Below are positions 27,046-36,093 of a DNA stretch of 64,000 bases, in pieces; within the stretch, counting starts at the first letter, position 1, and the number at the start of each line of letters is the position of its first letter. The position numbers and the translations under genes are program-made. Where the stretch lies: contig NZ_OZ038523.1 in the NCBI RefSeq assembly GCF_964036595.1, positions 1,990,501 to 2,054,500 of the forward strand, read 5' to 3'. The DNA comes from Tenacibaculum sp. 190524A05c (lineage in GTDB: Bacteria; Bacteroidota; Bacteroidia; Flavobacteriales; Flavobacteriaceae). The notes beneath the pieces are model-generated. The model was not told the DNA's origin and ran no database searches. It saw only the letters and a program-made list of their open reading frames with translations.

Positions 27046-27384
27046 ATGAAAAGTATCTTCAAAAAGTATAATCTTGCTATTAAGAACAATATCGTTACTT
27101 CTGAAGATAGTAGCAAACAAATTTTAGTTCATTTTCTATTATTTTGGAATAAAATTAAAGACATAGAGGAAGATTTATTACCAGAACTTATGTTAATAAT
27201 CAATGAAGTATTGGACTTTAATGATATTGGTGCTGATGTTATAGGTTTAGCCTATGTTGAAAAACTAAAGACAAAGTTAATGGGAAGTGATTTAGGGCAT
27301 CCCGAACTTATCCTTCCTACTAGCGATTTTCACAAGATAATTATGGAATGGCTTACAATTTTAAGAAACACCATCAAAACATAA
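27046..27384 (+). CDS. Hypothetical helical protein upstream of SUKH-like gene
   Basis: 112 residues, soluble, no cysteines, no signal peptide; mostly alpha-helical (ILVHFLLFWNKIKDIEEDLL, LMLIINEVLDFNDIGADVIG). The family is unknown to me. It precedes an SMI1/KNR4-like gene by 25 bases on the same strand, so the two probably form an operon. Pairing of a small unknown with a SUKH protein recalls immunity-gene clusters left after loss of a polymorphic toxin, but no toxin is visible. Confidence 0.55.
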   Translation: MKSIFKKYNLAIKNNIVTSEDSSKQILVHFLLFWNKIKDIEEDLLPELMLIINEVLDFNDIGADVIGLAYVEKLKTKLMGSDLGHPELILPTSDFHKIIMEWLTILRNTIKT

Positions 27385-27409
27385 AGAAAAATTAACCTAT
27401 AGAGCATTC

Positions 27410-27964
27410 ATGAAAAAGGGATTTGAGCTATTACAATCACGAAGCTTTTCTGACCAAGTCAATTTTATTAACTTGGAGAAAAATCACAAACTTGAATTAC
27501 CTCCTATATATAAATTATTCGCTAAAAACTTCTTACTTAAAAATAGTTTTATAAGTTATGAAACTTACATTCATCCAGATTACAATGATGAAAGATATTT
27601 AACCTATTATAGTTACACACCAAAACCAAAAATTGATTTTACAGGATTTAATTCCATTGAAAAATCCATACTTATTTCTAAAGAAATTGAACAAAATGAT
27701 GATATTCATTTCTTAACTATAGGATATTGTACTATTGGTGGGATTTTATTAGGAATAACAGGAGAAAACAAGGATAAAATCTATTATTATGATCCTGACG
27801 GACATCCTAAAACTCACATAGAACTAACTAATGATATTTTTGATTTTGTTCGCGGGCTAGAAGAAAAATTGGTGCCAGAAAATGAGCTACCTATAATAAA
27901 GTACTCACAACTTTATAAAAAATGGGGAACTAATTCTTGGTTAGTTAAAGAAATAGGTGAATAA
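27410..27964 (+). CDS. SMI1/KNR4 (SUKH)-like protein, possible immunity protein
   Basis: 184 residues. The pattern LELPPIYKLFAKNF (about 25-38), a central region ending in FLTIGYCTIGGILLGITGE (about 105-123) and KIYYYDPDGHPKTH (about 127-140) fits the SUKH fold, whose N-terminal P-x-x-Y motif and glycine-rich strand are conserved. SUKH proteins commonly serve as immunity proteins against diverse secreted toxins or as general protein-interaction domains. No signal peptide: cytoplasmic, as expected for immunity. No partner toxin lies nearby. Confidence 0.65.
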   Translation: MKKGFELLQSRSFSDQVNFINLEKNHKLELPPIYKLFAKNFLLKNSFISYETYIHPDYNDERYLTYYSYTPKPKIDFTGFNSIEKSILISKEIEQNDDIHFLTIGYCTIGGILLGITGENKDKIYYYDPDGHPKTHIELTNDIFDFVRGLEEKLVPENELPIIKYSQLYKKWGTNSWLVKEIGE

Positions 27965-28050
27965 CGATTTGGAAACAGAATACCTCTGCGCTTTGACACT
28001 TTATTTTATTTCCTATAAATTAGCGCACAAAAAATTAAACATATTCACCA

Positions 28051-28854
28051 ATGCTTGGAATTATTTTTACCTTATTAATGCTTGTAATGCTGCAAGCCGT
28101 TTTAGGATTCGATAACTTATTATACATTTCTTTAGAATCTAAAAAAGCACCAGAATCAGAACAAAAACGAGTTCGTAAAACAGGAATCTTAATTGCAATT
28201 GGTTTACGTATAGTTTTACTTTTCATTTTAGTTTCTATTATTGATTTTTTCCAAGAGCCATTTTCTTGGTTAACTGGTGGCGTCGATAACGTTGTGAAGT
28301 TTGCTTTTAATGGACATAGTTTAATTGTATTAGCTGGAGGTGGTTTTATTATCTATACAGCCATCAAAGAAATTTGGCATATGATTTCTATTAAAGATTT
28401 AGATCATGATGTGGAAGGAAATGGAAAAAGAACTAAATCTGCTAATGCTGCAATTGTAAGTATTGTAATCATGAATTTGGTTTTCTCTTTTGATTCTATT
28501 TTAGCAGCAATTGGTTTAACTAGTGAAATCGATAGTTCAACTACTGCTTTTATTGTAATGGCAATTGCTATTGTAATTAGTGGTTTATTGATGTTATTTT
28601 TAGCCGATAGAATTTCTGCTTTCTTAGCAAAAAATAGAATGTACGAAGTTCTTGGTTTATTTATTCTTTTAGTTGTAGGAATAATGTTAGTAACTGAAGG
28701 AGGACATTTAGCGCACATCAAATTATTTGGAAACCCTATTGAGCCAATGAGTAAAACTACGTTCTACTTTGTAATTGTAGTTTTAGTAATTACCGATATT
28801 GTTCAAGGACGTTACCAAAAGAAAATATTAGCAGAACAGAAGAAAGAGCAATAA
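28051..28854 (+). CDS. TerC-family integral membrane protein
   Basis: 267 residues with about seven membrane helices. Two acidic in-membrane motifs are repeated: QAVLGFDNLLYISLES (about 16-31) and NLVFSFDSILAAIGLT (about 146-161); these Asp-Asn/Asp-Ser pairs are the hallmark of TerC/Alx proteins. Members export manganese, often loading exoenzymes, in spite of the tellurite name. Upstream an inverted pair TGCGCT (27987) / AGCGCA flanks a possible promoter. Monocistronic; ends with a bidirectional terminator. Confidence 0.88.
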   Translation: MLGIIFTLLMLVMLQAVLGFDNLLYISLESKKAPESEQKRVRKTGILIAIGLRIVLLFILVSIIDFFQEPFSWLTGGVDNVVKFAFNGHSLIVLAGGGFIIYTAIKEIWHMISIKDLDHDVEGNGKRTKSANAAIVSIVIMNLVFSFDSILAAIGLTSEIDSSTTAFIVMAIAIVISGLLMLFLADRISAFLAKNRMYEVLGLFILLVVGIMLVTEGGHLAHIKLFGNPIEPMSKTTFYFVIVVLVITDIVQGRYQKKILAEQKKEQ

Positions 28855-28875
28855 TCTCTCAAAAAATATTTTAAA

Positions 28876-28907
28876 TAAAAAGCGACACCAATTAGTGTCG
28901 CTTTTTA
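28876..28907. terminator. Bidirectional terminator between terC-like and oxoamine synthase fusion genes
   Basis: Stem AGCGACAC/GTGTCGCT with a 6-base loop, A run to the left, T run to the right; genes converge here. Confidence 0.88.
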
Positions 28908-28908
28908 T

Positions 28909-31299
28909 TTACTTTAATAATTGCATCTCCATATAACTATCGTGTTCTAAAGCCATAACAAAACCATTTACTTTTTCAATAGTTGCTCCGACTTTCTTCT
29001 TTTCCATTTCTGCAGTATATGCAAGATCTAAGCTTTTACACCCAAGCATTTTGGAACGTAAAACAGTTTGATACAAAAGTTGCTTATAAATACTTTTCTC
29101 TCTTGCATAATTATAATCTAAACCGACTAATTGAGCGTAATACACTCCAGCAATAACAACACTAATCATAACACCAAGTAGAGTTTCAGAGTCTTCTTTA
29201 GCATATATATTTATGAAATCATAATCATCTCTTTTTTGAAAACTCTCAAAAAGTTTAAATGGCAATTCAAACACAGATATTTCAGCAGATTGACTATGAA
29301 CCTCTTTATAAAGATTATAGACTTTCAATAATTCTTCATCAGTTTTAGGTTTATTATAATCAATCACAAAATCATCTTCATATTTTAAGATTTCTTTTCG
29401 TAGAGAGTATCTGTATTTTTGATTCATTTGTCCCATAAAATTTTGAAATGAATTCCAGTTCAAATCTTTAACAGAACAATTATTTGGAAACTCCAAATTC
29501 AGAAAACCAAGTTCCATTAAATAGGACTCCAATTTTTTGTTTTCATCATCTGTAAAATCTCGAAGAATAATTTTAGACACCTTTTCTTGTTCAGCAACTT
29601 GCTGTAGATTTTCTACATATTGTTGAACTGCAAACTTCCAATCAGAATGCTTATAGTTGATATATATACTTCTTCCTTTAGTAAAAGGTGTTCCTGTAAG
29701 CAATGTTCTAGACGTTAAGTAATATTTATTTTCCGTTCGCAGCTGCCTGATTTTTTCAGATAAGCTTTTATCTTCTAACAAGTCCTCCATCATCAAACTA
29801 ACAGAAAATACTGAAGCTAAGACAATACTACCTTTTGAATCTTTAATAATCTGATATTTAAAATCCCAATTATCCTCTTTATGTAAATTATCAGAAAAAA
29901 CATTTTCTAAGGCCAATAGGTTCTTAGAACTATTCATTCCATTTTTAGAAAATAATCTATCCCATTGCTCATTATCGATTTCTGAAATACTGTTGAATCT
30001 CTCCTCCTTTAAAAATGAATTTTCGTTTTTCGTAGTTAAAGATGTATCGTAATCACCTAAGAAAGGGTCCAATCTAAATTGTTTAGCAACATAATTCGGT
30101 GAACTTCCTTCATCTAGCAAACCAAGTAAATATTCTTCTTTTAATGCAACCAACATTGATTCTATTTGAGAAACACTTAAGTTATTCGTAATCATAAATC
30201 GAATTCCTCCTCTTTTAATTGGAGTTGCAGGATAACCTGCACTATTAAGAAAAAAACCACGTTCTTTCATTCTTCTTATAATGTTCAAGATTATTTTAGG
30301 TAATCCTACTGGAATAAAAAACAAAGGAGAATCCGTAATCATATATTGAGGTAGATCTAGTTCTTTTAACCTTCTATTCGTGTAAGCAACTTTTTCTTTT
30401 AATGCCATTTGAATATCCTCGAATTCATCAGATTGATGAAGTTTGGCTGAGGCAATTCCTGCCCCCAACATTGGTGGTTGTATTGGACCAGAAAATATTA
30501 AAGTAGTTCCACAGTTTTTAACCTTTCGATACATCTCTTTGTTAGGAAAAACTAAGATTCCACCAGAAGCTGCAAAAGATTTGTTTAACGAAGTAGCTAA
30601 CACCATTTTTTCATGATGCTTCATTTTGCTTCTAACATAACCTGCTCCTTTTACTCCAGTCCATCCCATTCCGTGTGCATCATCAATATACAAATGAAAC
30701 TTTTTATACTTATTTAAAAGTTTCTCTAGTTGAACTAATGGCGCATAATCTCCATACATAGAATAGACTCCATCAGCCATATACCAAATCTTATTAGCTT
30801 TGTCACTTAGTGATTTGATTTTACTTTCAAGAGCATCCATATCATTATGAGGAACAAGATAAACGGGGGTTTTATTTGCTTTTAAAATCTGAGTAGCCAT
30901 TTGTACACTCGAATGCACTTGTAAATCCAGTATCACAACATCATTTGGCTCAACTATAACAGGTAGTGCGGCTAAATGACCTAAAGTTGTACTTGCTGTT
31001 GCGATTACAGGTTTTTCGAAAATTGTAGATAATTCATGTTCCAATTCATCATAAAGTCCAATAGATAAATACGTTCTTGATGTGGAGAATTGTGTACCAT
31101 AATTATCAACGGTAGCTTTTACTGCATTTTTAAGTTCGGGGTGATACTCTAAACCGAGATAACTACAGGATCCAAAATTCACAAACTTATCTCTATCAAC
31201 AAGAATTTCGGCAGAGTCTAATCTATCTCCATTTGTTGATTTCTGTAGAATTCCTCTTTCTACAGCATCGTCAATTAGTTTGTCTAAACTATTAATCAT
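28909..31299 (-). CDS. Fusion of alpha-oxoamine synthase (SPT/CFAT-like) with a FemAB/GNAT-like acyltransferase
   Basis: 796 residues, two enzymes in one chain. Residues 1-410 are a PLP-dependent alpha-oxoamine synthase: CSYLGL, D206-D-A-H209-G (PLP pocket) and the Schiff-base Lys240 in TSLNKSF. This group condenses serine or cysteate (or other amino acids) with acyl thioesters; relatives start sphingolipid or sulfonolipid synthesis. Residues ~440-796 match the FemAB/GNAT type: DNEQWDRLF, LTGTPFTKGRSIYI, FMGQMNQKYRYSLRKEI and CKSLDLAYTAEMEKKKVGA. From memory, bacterial ceramide synthase belongs to this latter group. I infer a bifunctional lipid synthase doing C-acyl and N-acyl steps; the ketone reductase is not in the window. 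Confidence 0.75.
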   Translation of the reverse strand: MINSLDKLIDDAVERGILQKSTNGDRLDSAEILVDRDKFVNFGSCSYLGLEYHPELKNAVKATVDNYGTQFSTSRTYLSIGLYDELEHELSTIFEKPVIATASTTLGHLAALPVIVEPNDVVILDLQVHSSVQMATQILKANKTPVYLVPHNDMDALESKIKSLSDKANKIWYMADGVYSMYGDYAPLVQLEKLLNKYKKFHLYIDDAHGMGWTGVKGAGYVRSKMKHHEKMVLATSLNKSFAASGGILVFPNKEMYRKVKNCGTTLIFSGPIQPPMLGAGIASAKLHQSDEFEDIQMALKEKVAYTNRRLKELDLPQYMITDSPLFFIPVGLPKIILNIIRRMKERGFFLNSAGYPATPIKRGGIRFMITNNLSVSQIESMLVALKEEYLLGLLDEGSSPNYVAKQFRLDPFLGDYDTSLTTKNENSFLKEERFNSISEIDNEQWDRLFSKNGMNSSKNLLALENVFSDNLHKEDNWDFKYQIIKDSKGSIVLASVFSVSLMMEDLLEDKSLSEKIRQLRTENKYYLTSRTLLTGTPFTKGRSIYINYKHSDWKFAVQQYVENLQQVAEQEKVSKIILRDFTDDENKKLESYLMELGFLNLEFPNNCSVKDLNWNSFQNFMGQMNQKYRYSLRKEILKYEDDFVIDYNKPKTDEELLKVYNLYKEVHSQSAEISVFELPFKLFESFQKRDDYDFINIYAKEDSETLLGVMISVVIAGVYYAQLVGLDYNYAREKSIYKQLLYQTVLRSKMLGCKSLDLAYTAEMEKKKVGATIEKVNGFVMALEHDSYMEMQLLK

Positions 31300-31437
31300 A
31301 TTTTATTTGGTTAGTGGGTTAATTTAATTTCATCTGGAAACACAAAAAAAGGCATTTTCGTATCTCATCAAGTTTATTTTTTTACATTTTTAAACCTTTT
31401 ACAAAAAACATAGTCTTAGATAAAAAACAATGAGATT

Positions 31438-32118
31438 ATGAGGACATTAAAAACACTTTTATTCGCAGGTTTAGTATTATCAATTAGTACTGTAAAAGCA
31501 CAATCATTAGGAAACACGAAAGAGGCAATTGACAATAGAAAAGCAATGGTTGTTAACAATAAACAATTAAAAAAAGATATTGCCCAACTTCATACATTTA
31601 AGAAGAAGATTATTGCTTTTGAAGAAGCATTTATTGCTCACGATACAAAACAAATAAAGGTTCTAAAAGCTGATATCTTATCTGATATGAAAAGAGAGAT
31701 TAAACAAAGTAAGCGCAAAATAGAACAAGATCAGAAAGAATTAAAACAAAGCCGAAGAGAGTTAGCTAGATCAAGACGAGAAGCTTCAAGACATAGAAAC
31801 AAAAGATCGAGGGCTCATAGAGATGATGTACGTGATAAAAGAGATGATAGAAGAGACAAGAATGATGATGTGCGTGATTTAAAAGCACAGATTAAAAGAA
31901 CAGAACGTCAAAAAGAAATTATGAAAACTATTAAGGCTTATAATTTCTTGGCAAAAAAGGCTCCAGGAAAACACAAATTAATGACAAATTCAAAATTATT
32001 AAATGAGTTTGCTAAAACTATGGAAGCTGATATTGCGGCAACAAAACTAGAGATTATCGAAGATAAAAAAGAGATAATCGAGGACCGTAGAGAAAGAAGA
32101 GAAGACAGAAGAGGATAG
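31438..32118 (+). CDS. Secreted coiled-coil protein with very basic/acidic repeats
   Basis: 226 residues: signal peptide 1-21 (LVLSISTVKAQ), then continuous helix. The middle (about 75-150) is an extreme charge-alternating stretch with repeated RR, DD and RD pairs (for example RDDVRDKRDDRRDKNDDVRD), and the end repeats DKKEIIEDRRERREDRR. This is a single-alpha-helix or coiled-coil pattern, so probably a periplasmic spacer or envelope-stress protein. No domain I can name. Monocistronic, with a perfect 14-bp terminator stem. Confidence 0.65.
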   Translation: MRTLKTLLFAGLVLSISTVKAQSLGNTKEAIDNRKAMVVNNKQLKKDIAQLHTFKKKIIAFEEAFIAHDTKQIKVLKADILSDMKREIKQSKRKIEQDQKELKQSRRELARSRREASRHRNKRSRAHRDDVRDKRDDRRDKNDDVRDLKAQIKRTERQKEIMKTIKAYNFLAKKAPGKHKLMTNSKLLNEFAKTMEADIAATKLEIIEDKKEIIEDRRERREDRRG

Positions 32119-32143
32119 ATTAATGAGGCATTCCCTTACCCAG

Positions 32144-32178
32144 AAAGCATCTTGTAAAATTACAAGATGCTTTTCTTT
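32144..32178 (+). terminator. Rho-independent terminator of the coiled-coil gene
   Basis: Perfect 14-bp stem AAAGCATCTTGTAA/TTACAAGATGCTTT with a 2-base loop, followed by CTTTAT. The convergent alpha/beta hydrolase gene ends inside its right edge. Confidence 0.85.
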
Positions 32179-32947
32179 ATTTTATAAAATTGATTACTGC
32201 TTCATAAAAATCCTTAGGATTTTCTGCATGTAACCAGTGCCCGGCATTGGTAATTGTTTCCAGACTATATTTCGGAAAGTGCGCATTCAATAATGGAGCA
32301 TCTTCATCTAAGATATATTGAGAATTCCCTCCTCTTAGGAACAATGTATTTCCATTAAAAACACTTCCAACAGGCAAGGATTTTATAATCTCTTCATAAT
32401 TCTCAGTAAGTGATTTTAAATTAAAACGAAATGCTAATTGTCCTTTTTCTATCCAATACGTATTCTTAAGTAAAAACTGACGAACACCCATTTGAGGAAT
32501 TAGCTCTGATAATTTTGCATCGATTAATTTACGAGTACTATGAATTGAAAAATCAATTGAGTTTAATGCTCTTATTATATCTTGATGATGTGGCGGATAA
32601 ACTTTAGGAGCTATATCAGCAACCATTAATTTATCGATTACTTCTGGATATTTAGTAGCGAATAACATTACAGTCTTCCCTCCCATTGAATGCCCAAGTA
32701 AATCTATCTTATCTAAGTTATGATATTGAATGTACTTGTATAAATCCTCAACTAAAAGATCATAATTAAACTCTTCTGAATGAAAACTTCTACCATGATT
32801 CCTTTGATCAACTAAGTGAACCTCAAAATTTTCTTCAGCAAATTTATTAGCCAAGCTTTTCCAGTTGTCACCCATACCAAAAAAACCATGTAATATTAGT
32901 AATGGTTTTCCTTCTCCAACTATTTTAGAATGTAAAATATTCTCCAT
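32177..32947 (-). CDS. Alpha/beta hydrolase (YbfF-like esterase)
   Basis: 256 residues, cytoplasmic. Oxyanion motif LHGFFGMGDNW (about 19-29), nucleophile elbow LLGHSMGGKT (G-H-S-M-G, Ser about residue 90), an acid near LLNA/DEDAP and the catalytic His in NAGHWLHAENP (about 237). The size and motifs match YbfF/esterase-type hydrolases of acyl-CoA or ester substrates. It lies 2 bases downstream of pdxJ, so is in its operon; the link to vitamin B6 is probably incidental. Confidence 0.88.
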   Translation of the reverse strand: MENILHSKIVGEGKPLLILHGFFGMGDNWKSLANKFAEENFEVHLVDQRNHGRSFHSEEFNYDLLVEDLYKYIQYHNLDKIDLLGHSMGGKTVMLFATKYPEVIDKLMVADIAPKVYPPHHQDIIRALNSIDFSIHSTRKLIDAKLSELIPQMGVRQFLLKNTYWIEKGQLAFRFNLKSLTENYEEIIKSLPVGSVFNGNTLFLRGGNSQYILDEDAPLLNAHFPKYSLETITNAGHWLHAENPKDFYEAVINFIK

Positions 32948-32949
32948 AA

Positions 32950-33663
32950 TTATTGTAGTCGATGTAAATACATATTCACAACATTTTCAATTCCTAAATA
33001 AATACTTTCAGAGATTAAAGCATGACCAATTGATACTTCAGCTAGATTCGGAATATTATTTTTAAAAAACTCAATGTTATCTAAGTTTAAATCATGACCT
33101 GCATTTATACCTAATCCTAATTCATGAGCTAAAACTGCAGCTTCTATATAAGGTTTAACAGCTTCTTTGTTTCCTTTCTCAAATTCCTTAGCGAAATCCT
33201 CAGTATACAATTCAATTCTATCTACTCCTGTTTTTGCAGCTCCTTCGATCAATTTTAAATCAGTTTCAATAAAAATCGAAGTACGGATCCCTGCATTTTT
33301 AAACTCAGCTACTACTTCTTTTAAATAAGATTGATGTTTAATTGTATTCCATCCTGCATTTGAAGTAAGTACATCTTCACCATCTGGTACTAACGTTACT
33401 TGAGTTGGCTTGATATCTAACACCAAATCAGTAAACTTTTGAATTGGATTCCCTTCAATATTGTATTCTGTGGTAACTACAGGTTTTAAATCGTAAGCAT
33501 CTTGATAACGAATATGACGTTCATCTGGCCTTGGATGAATTGTAATTCCATTTGCTCCAAAATCTTGAACATCTTTTGCTACTTGTACTAAATTAGGCAC
33601 ATTTCCACCTCTTGAATTTCTTAGCGTAGCTATTTTATTAATATTTACACTTAATTTTGTCAT
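32950..33663 (-). CDS. pdxJ: Pyridoxine 5'-phosphate synthase
   Basis: 237 residues, the family's typical length. PdxJ closes the pyridine ring of vitamin B6 from 1-deoxyxylulose 5-phosphate and 3-amino-2-oxopropyl phosphate. Signature blocks: [17 protein letters not shown] (N-terminal strand), [16 protein letters not shown] (phosphate and substrate contacts, catalytic His-Arg-Arg), [17 protein letters not shown] and [11 protein letters not shown]. First gene of the two-gene operon with the hydrolase; divergent from the CBS gene, with a 60-base gap holding both promoters. Confidence 0.96.
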   Translation of the reverse strand: MTKLSVNINKIATLRNSRGGNVPNLVQVAKDVQDFGANGITIHPRPDERHIRYQDAYDLKPVVTTEYNIEGNPIQKFTDLVLDIKPTQVTLVPDGEDVLTSNAGWNTIKHQSYLKEVVAEFKNAGIRTSIFIETDLKLIEGAAKTGVDRIELYTEDFAKEFEKGNKEAVKPYIEAAVLAHELGLGINAGHDLNLDNIEFFKNNIPNLAEVSIGHALISESIYLGIENVVNMYLHRLQ

Positions 33664-33723
33664 CTCGGTATTTTAAGGTTACAAAAATAACCTATTAAAA
33701 GTTTTTAAACTATATTCGTAACA

Positions 33724-34383
33724 ATGAATATTAATGACTACATTTTAAAGGAAATTAAAGCGCTTTCCCCTGAGAACACTGTAAGTGACGCGCTTAATTT
33801 ATGTGAACATTTACCTATTACACATATTCCAGTTGTAAAAGACAATAAATTAGTTGGATGCTTTGCGGAAGATGATATTCAAACTATTGAAAATACAAAT
33901 GCATCTTTACAGGAATACATTCATTTAATTCAGCATTTTCATGCTCATAAAAAATCATCATTACTAGAATTAATTTCATTGTTCGCAGAGAACGATTGTA
34001 ACATTATTCCTGTATTAGAAGAGCAACAAAATTATATTGGTTATTATGATTTAAGAGATATTTTGGATGTTTTTGCTGATAGCCCTTTTATGCATAATGA
34101 CAATATTACGCTTATTGTTTCGAAGTCAAAAGCGGACTTTTCTATGAGTCAAATCTCTCAAATAGTTGAAAGTAACAAAGCGAAACTATTAGGTTTATAC
34201 GTTTCTAGAGAAACTGTTGATGATGTTGAGGTAACTTTAAAAATTTCTTCAGAAGAAATGAATGAAATTATTCAAACTTTTAGAAGATATGATTACAGTG
34301 TAATCTCTCAGTTAGAAGACGACATGTACCTAGAAGAATTAAAAGACAGAGCGAATTATTTCAAGAAATATCTTGACATGTAA
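33724..34383 (+). CDS. CBS-domain protein of the envelope/NAD block
   Basis: 219 residues. Two CBS motifs are recognisable at the N-terminal half (ENTVSDALNLCEHLPITHIPVVKDNKLVGCFAEDDI and CNIIPVLEEQQNYIGYYDLRDIL, here cited by position about 18-52 and 95-120), followed by an ACT-like or regulatory domain. CBS pairs sense adenine nucleotides. It precedes nadK by 26 bases in an order conserved in Flavobacteria, so it may adjust NAD kinase or lipid flux. Function not established. Confidence 0.78.
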   Translation: MNINDYILKEIKALSPENTVSDALNLCEHLPITHIPVVKDNKLVGCFAEDDIQTIENTNASLQEYIHLIQHFHAHKKSSLLELISLFAENDCNIIPVLEEQQNYIGYYDLRDILDVFADSPFMHNDNITLIVSKSKADFSMSQISQIVESNKAKLLGLYVSRETVDDVEVTLKISSEEMNEIIQTFRRYDYSVISQLEDDMYLEELKDRANYFKKYLDM

Positions 34384-34409
34384 TTCTTTGAATTAAAAAC
34401 CATTATCCA

Positions 34410-35309
34410 TTGAAAAAAGTAGCTATATATGCGCAATCTTATTCTGTTTCTAGTGAGAAAGAGATTAAAACTTTAATCAAGGTTTTAGAAAAATATAATA
34501 CCGTAATTTTTATTGAAAAGGATTTTTACAACCTGCTTTCAGAACATGATATTTTAAACAAGAAATATCCTGTTTTTGCAAGTTTCGATGATCTTTCAGA
34601 TTCTTTTGACGCATTATTTTCTGTTGGTGGTGATGGAACGATTCTTAGAGCAGTAACTTATGTTCGTGATTTAAACATTCCTATTTTAGGCATAAATTCA
34701 GGTAGATTAGGTTTTTTAGCAACAGTCCAAAAGAAAGAAATCAAAGAAGCAATTGCTTTATTGATGGAAGGGAAATATTCCATTCAAGAAAGAACACTTT
34801 TACAGCTAAAAACAATTCCAGAAACGAATACGTTTTCGGAAGTAAATTTCGCGTTGAATGAAATAACTATCGCCAGAAGAAACACAACTTCTATGATTGG
34901 TATTAAAACCTATTTAAATGAAGAATATTTAACCAATTATTGGGCAGATGGTTTAATTATCGCCACTCCTACTGGGTCTACAGGATATTCATTAAGCTGC
35001 AATGGTCCTGTAATTTTACCCGACTCTACAAGTTTAATAATTACACCAATTGCGCCTCATAATTTAAATGCAAGACCAATAGTTATTCCAGAAGACACCT
35101 CTATTCAATTAGAGATAAGCGCGAGAGAAAAAGATTTTCTTATCTCTTTAGATTCAAGGATAACCACTGTACCTCAAGAAACTAAGGTATATATTGAAAA
35201 AGCACCTTTTACAATCAAAACTATACAACTAGAAGATCAATCATATTTAAAAACATTACGAAAAAAATTATTGTGGGGAGAAGATATCCGAAATCAAGCA
35301 TCCTCTTAA
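34410..35309 (+). CDS. nadK: NAD kinase
   Basis: 299 residues starting at TTG 34410 (no in-frame ATG upstream suits). It phosphorylates NAD to NADP. The GGDG motif is at G73-G-D-G76 (SVGGDGTILR), the NE/D motif at LGINSGRLGFLA and the TPTGSTGYSLSCNGP substrate loop near residue 195. The last residues LRKKLLWGEDIRN match the family end. It is followed, after a gap with a candidate promoter, by the DUF6089 gene. Confidence 0.96.
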   Translation: MKKVAIYAQSYSVSSEKEIKTLIKVLEKYNTVIFIEKDFYNLLSEHDILNKKYPVFASFDDLSDSFDALFSVGGDGTILRAVTYVRDLNIPILGINSGRLGFLATVQKKEIKEAIALLMEGKYSIQERTLLQLKTIPETNTFSEVNFALNEITIARRNTTSMIGIKTYLNEEYLTNYWADGLIIATPTGSTGYSLSCNGPVILPDSTSLIITPIAPHNLNARPIVIPEDTSIQLEISAREKDFLISLDSRITTVPQETKVYIEKAPFTIKTIQLEDQSYLKTLRKKLLWGEDIRNQASS

Positions 35310-35394
35310 AACCATAATTCACCACAATAATTCTCTAAAAAGAAAGTTAATCAAAAAGACAGATTATTAACTTTTTAAAGCAAATTCAATTCCA

Positions 35395-35402
35395 TATATT
35401 TG
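35395..35402 (+). promoter_or_regulatory. -7 promoter element (TATATTTG) before the DUF6089-uppS-bamA block
   Basis: Exact TAnnTTTG match, 16 bases before the ATG at 35419, giving a leader of about nine bases; -33 box unclear. Confidence 0.45.
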
Positions 35403-35418
35403 CACGCTATTTCTTACA

Positions 35419-36090
35419 ATGAAGAGGTTTATATTAATATTATTTACATTTATAACAACTGTTTCTTTTGCACAAATCCATGAAGCAGGGATTTTCCTTG
35501 GTGGATCAAACTTTATAGGAGACATAGGACGTACTCATTATGTACTACCTAACAAATTTGCAGGAGGAATTGTTTATAAATACAACCTTAATCCAAGAAT
35601 AGCATTAAGAGCTAACTATACAGCTCTTCCTATCAGTGGAGATGATAATGACGCTGATAATTTATTCAGAGAACAAAGAAACTTTAGTTTTAATAATACC
35701 TTACACGAATTCGCAGGAGGATTAGAATTTAATTTTTTCGAATATAACGTTCGTTCATTAGGACAAACATTTACACCATATATATTAGCACAAGTTGCTG
35801 CTTTCAACTATAAAGTTCCAGAATCTATAGTAGGTGGAAATGTACAATTTACAAACGAATTTTCACTGGCCGTTCCTTTAGGAATAGGAATTAAAGGTAG
35901 AATTTCCGATCATTTAGCTTTTGCATTTGAGTCTGCCGTTCGCCTTACTTTTGTTGACGATATTGATTACACTACGGATAAAATTACTTCACTAAATTTT
36001 GGTGGTAATGGTAATGATTTTTATACTTTTACCGGGTTTTCATTAGTATATACTTTTGGAAGACCGGCTTGTTATGCAGATAATGAATGA
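35419..36090 (+). CDS. DUF6089 outer-membrane beta-barrel protein
   Basis: 223 residues: signal peptide 1-18 (TTVSFAQ) and eight or so beta strands with aromatic girdles, beginning IHEAGIFLGGSNFIGDIG (the usual opening of this family) and ending VYTFGRPACYAD. It forms a small barrel of unknown role. It lies immediately upstream of uppS (3-base gap) in the block that builds the outer membrane, so an assembly or cell-wall-related function is reasonable but unproven. Confidence 0.8.
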   Translation: MKRFILILFTFITTVSFAQIHEAGIFLGGSNFIGDIGRTHYVLPNKFAGGIVYKYNLNPRIALRANYTALPISGDDNDADNLFREQRNFSFNNTLHEFAGGLEFNFFEYNVRSLGQTFTPYILAQVAAFNYKVPESIVGGNVQFTNEFSLAVPLGIGIKGRISDHLAFAFESAVRLTFVDDIDYTTDKITSLNFGGNGNDFYTFTGFSLVYTFGRPACYADNE

Positions 36091-36093
36091 TTT

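Noticed and set aside
28051..28854. Tellurite-resistance operon
   Set aside because: TerC alone, without terA/B/D/Z partners; manganese export is more likely.
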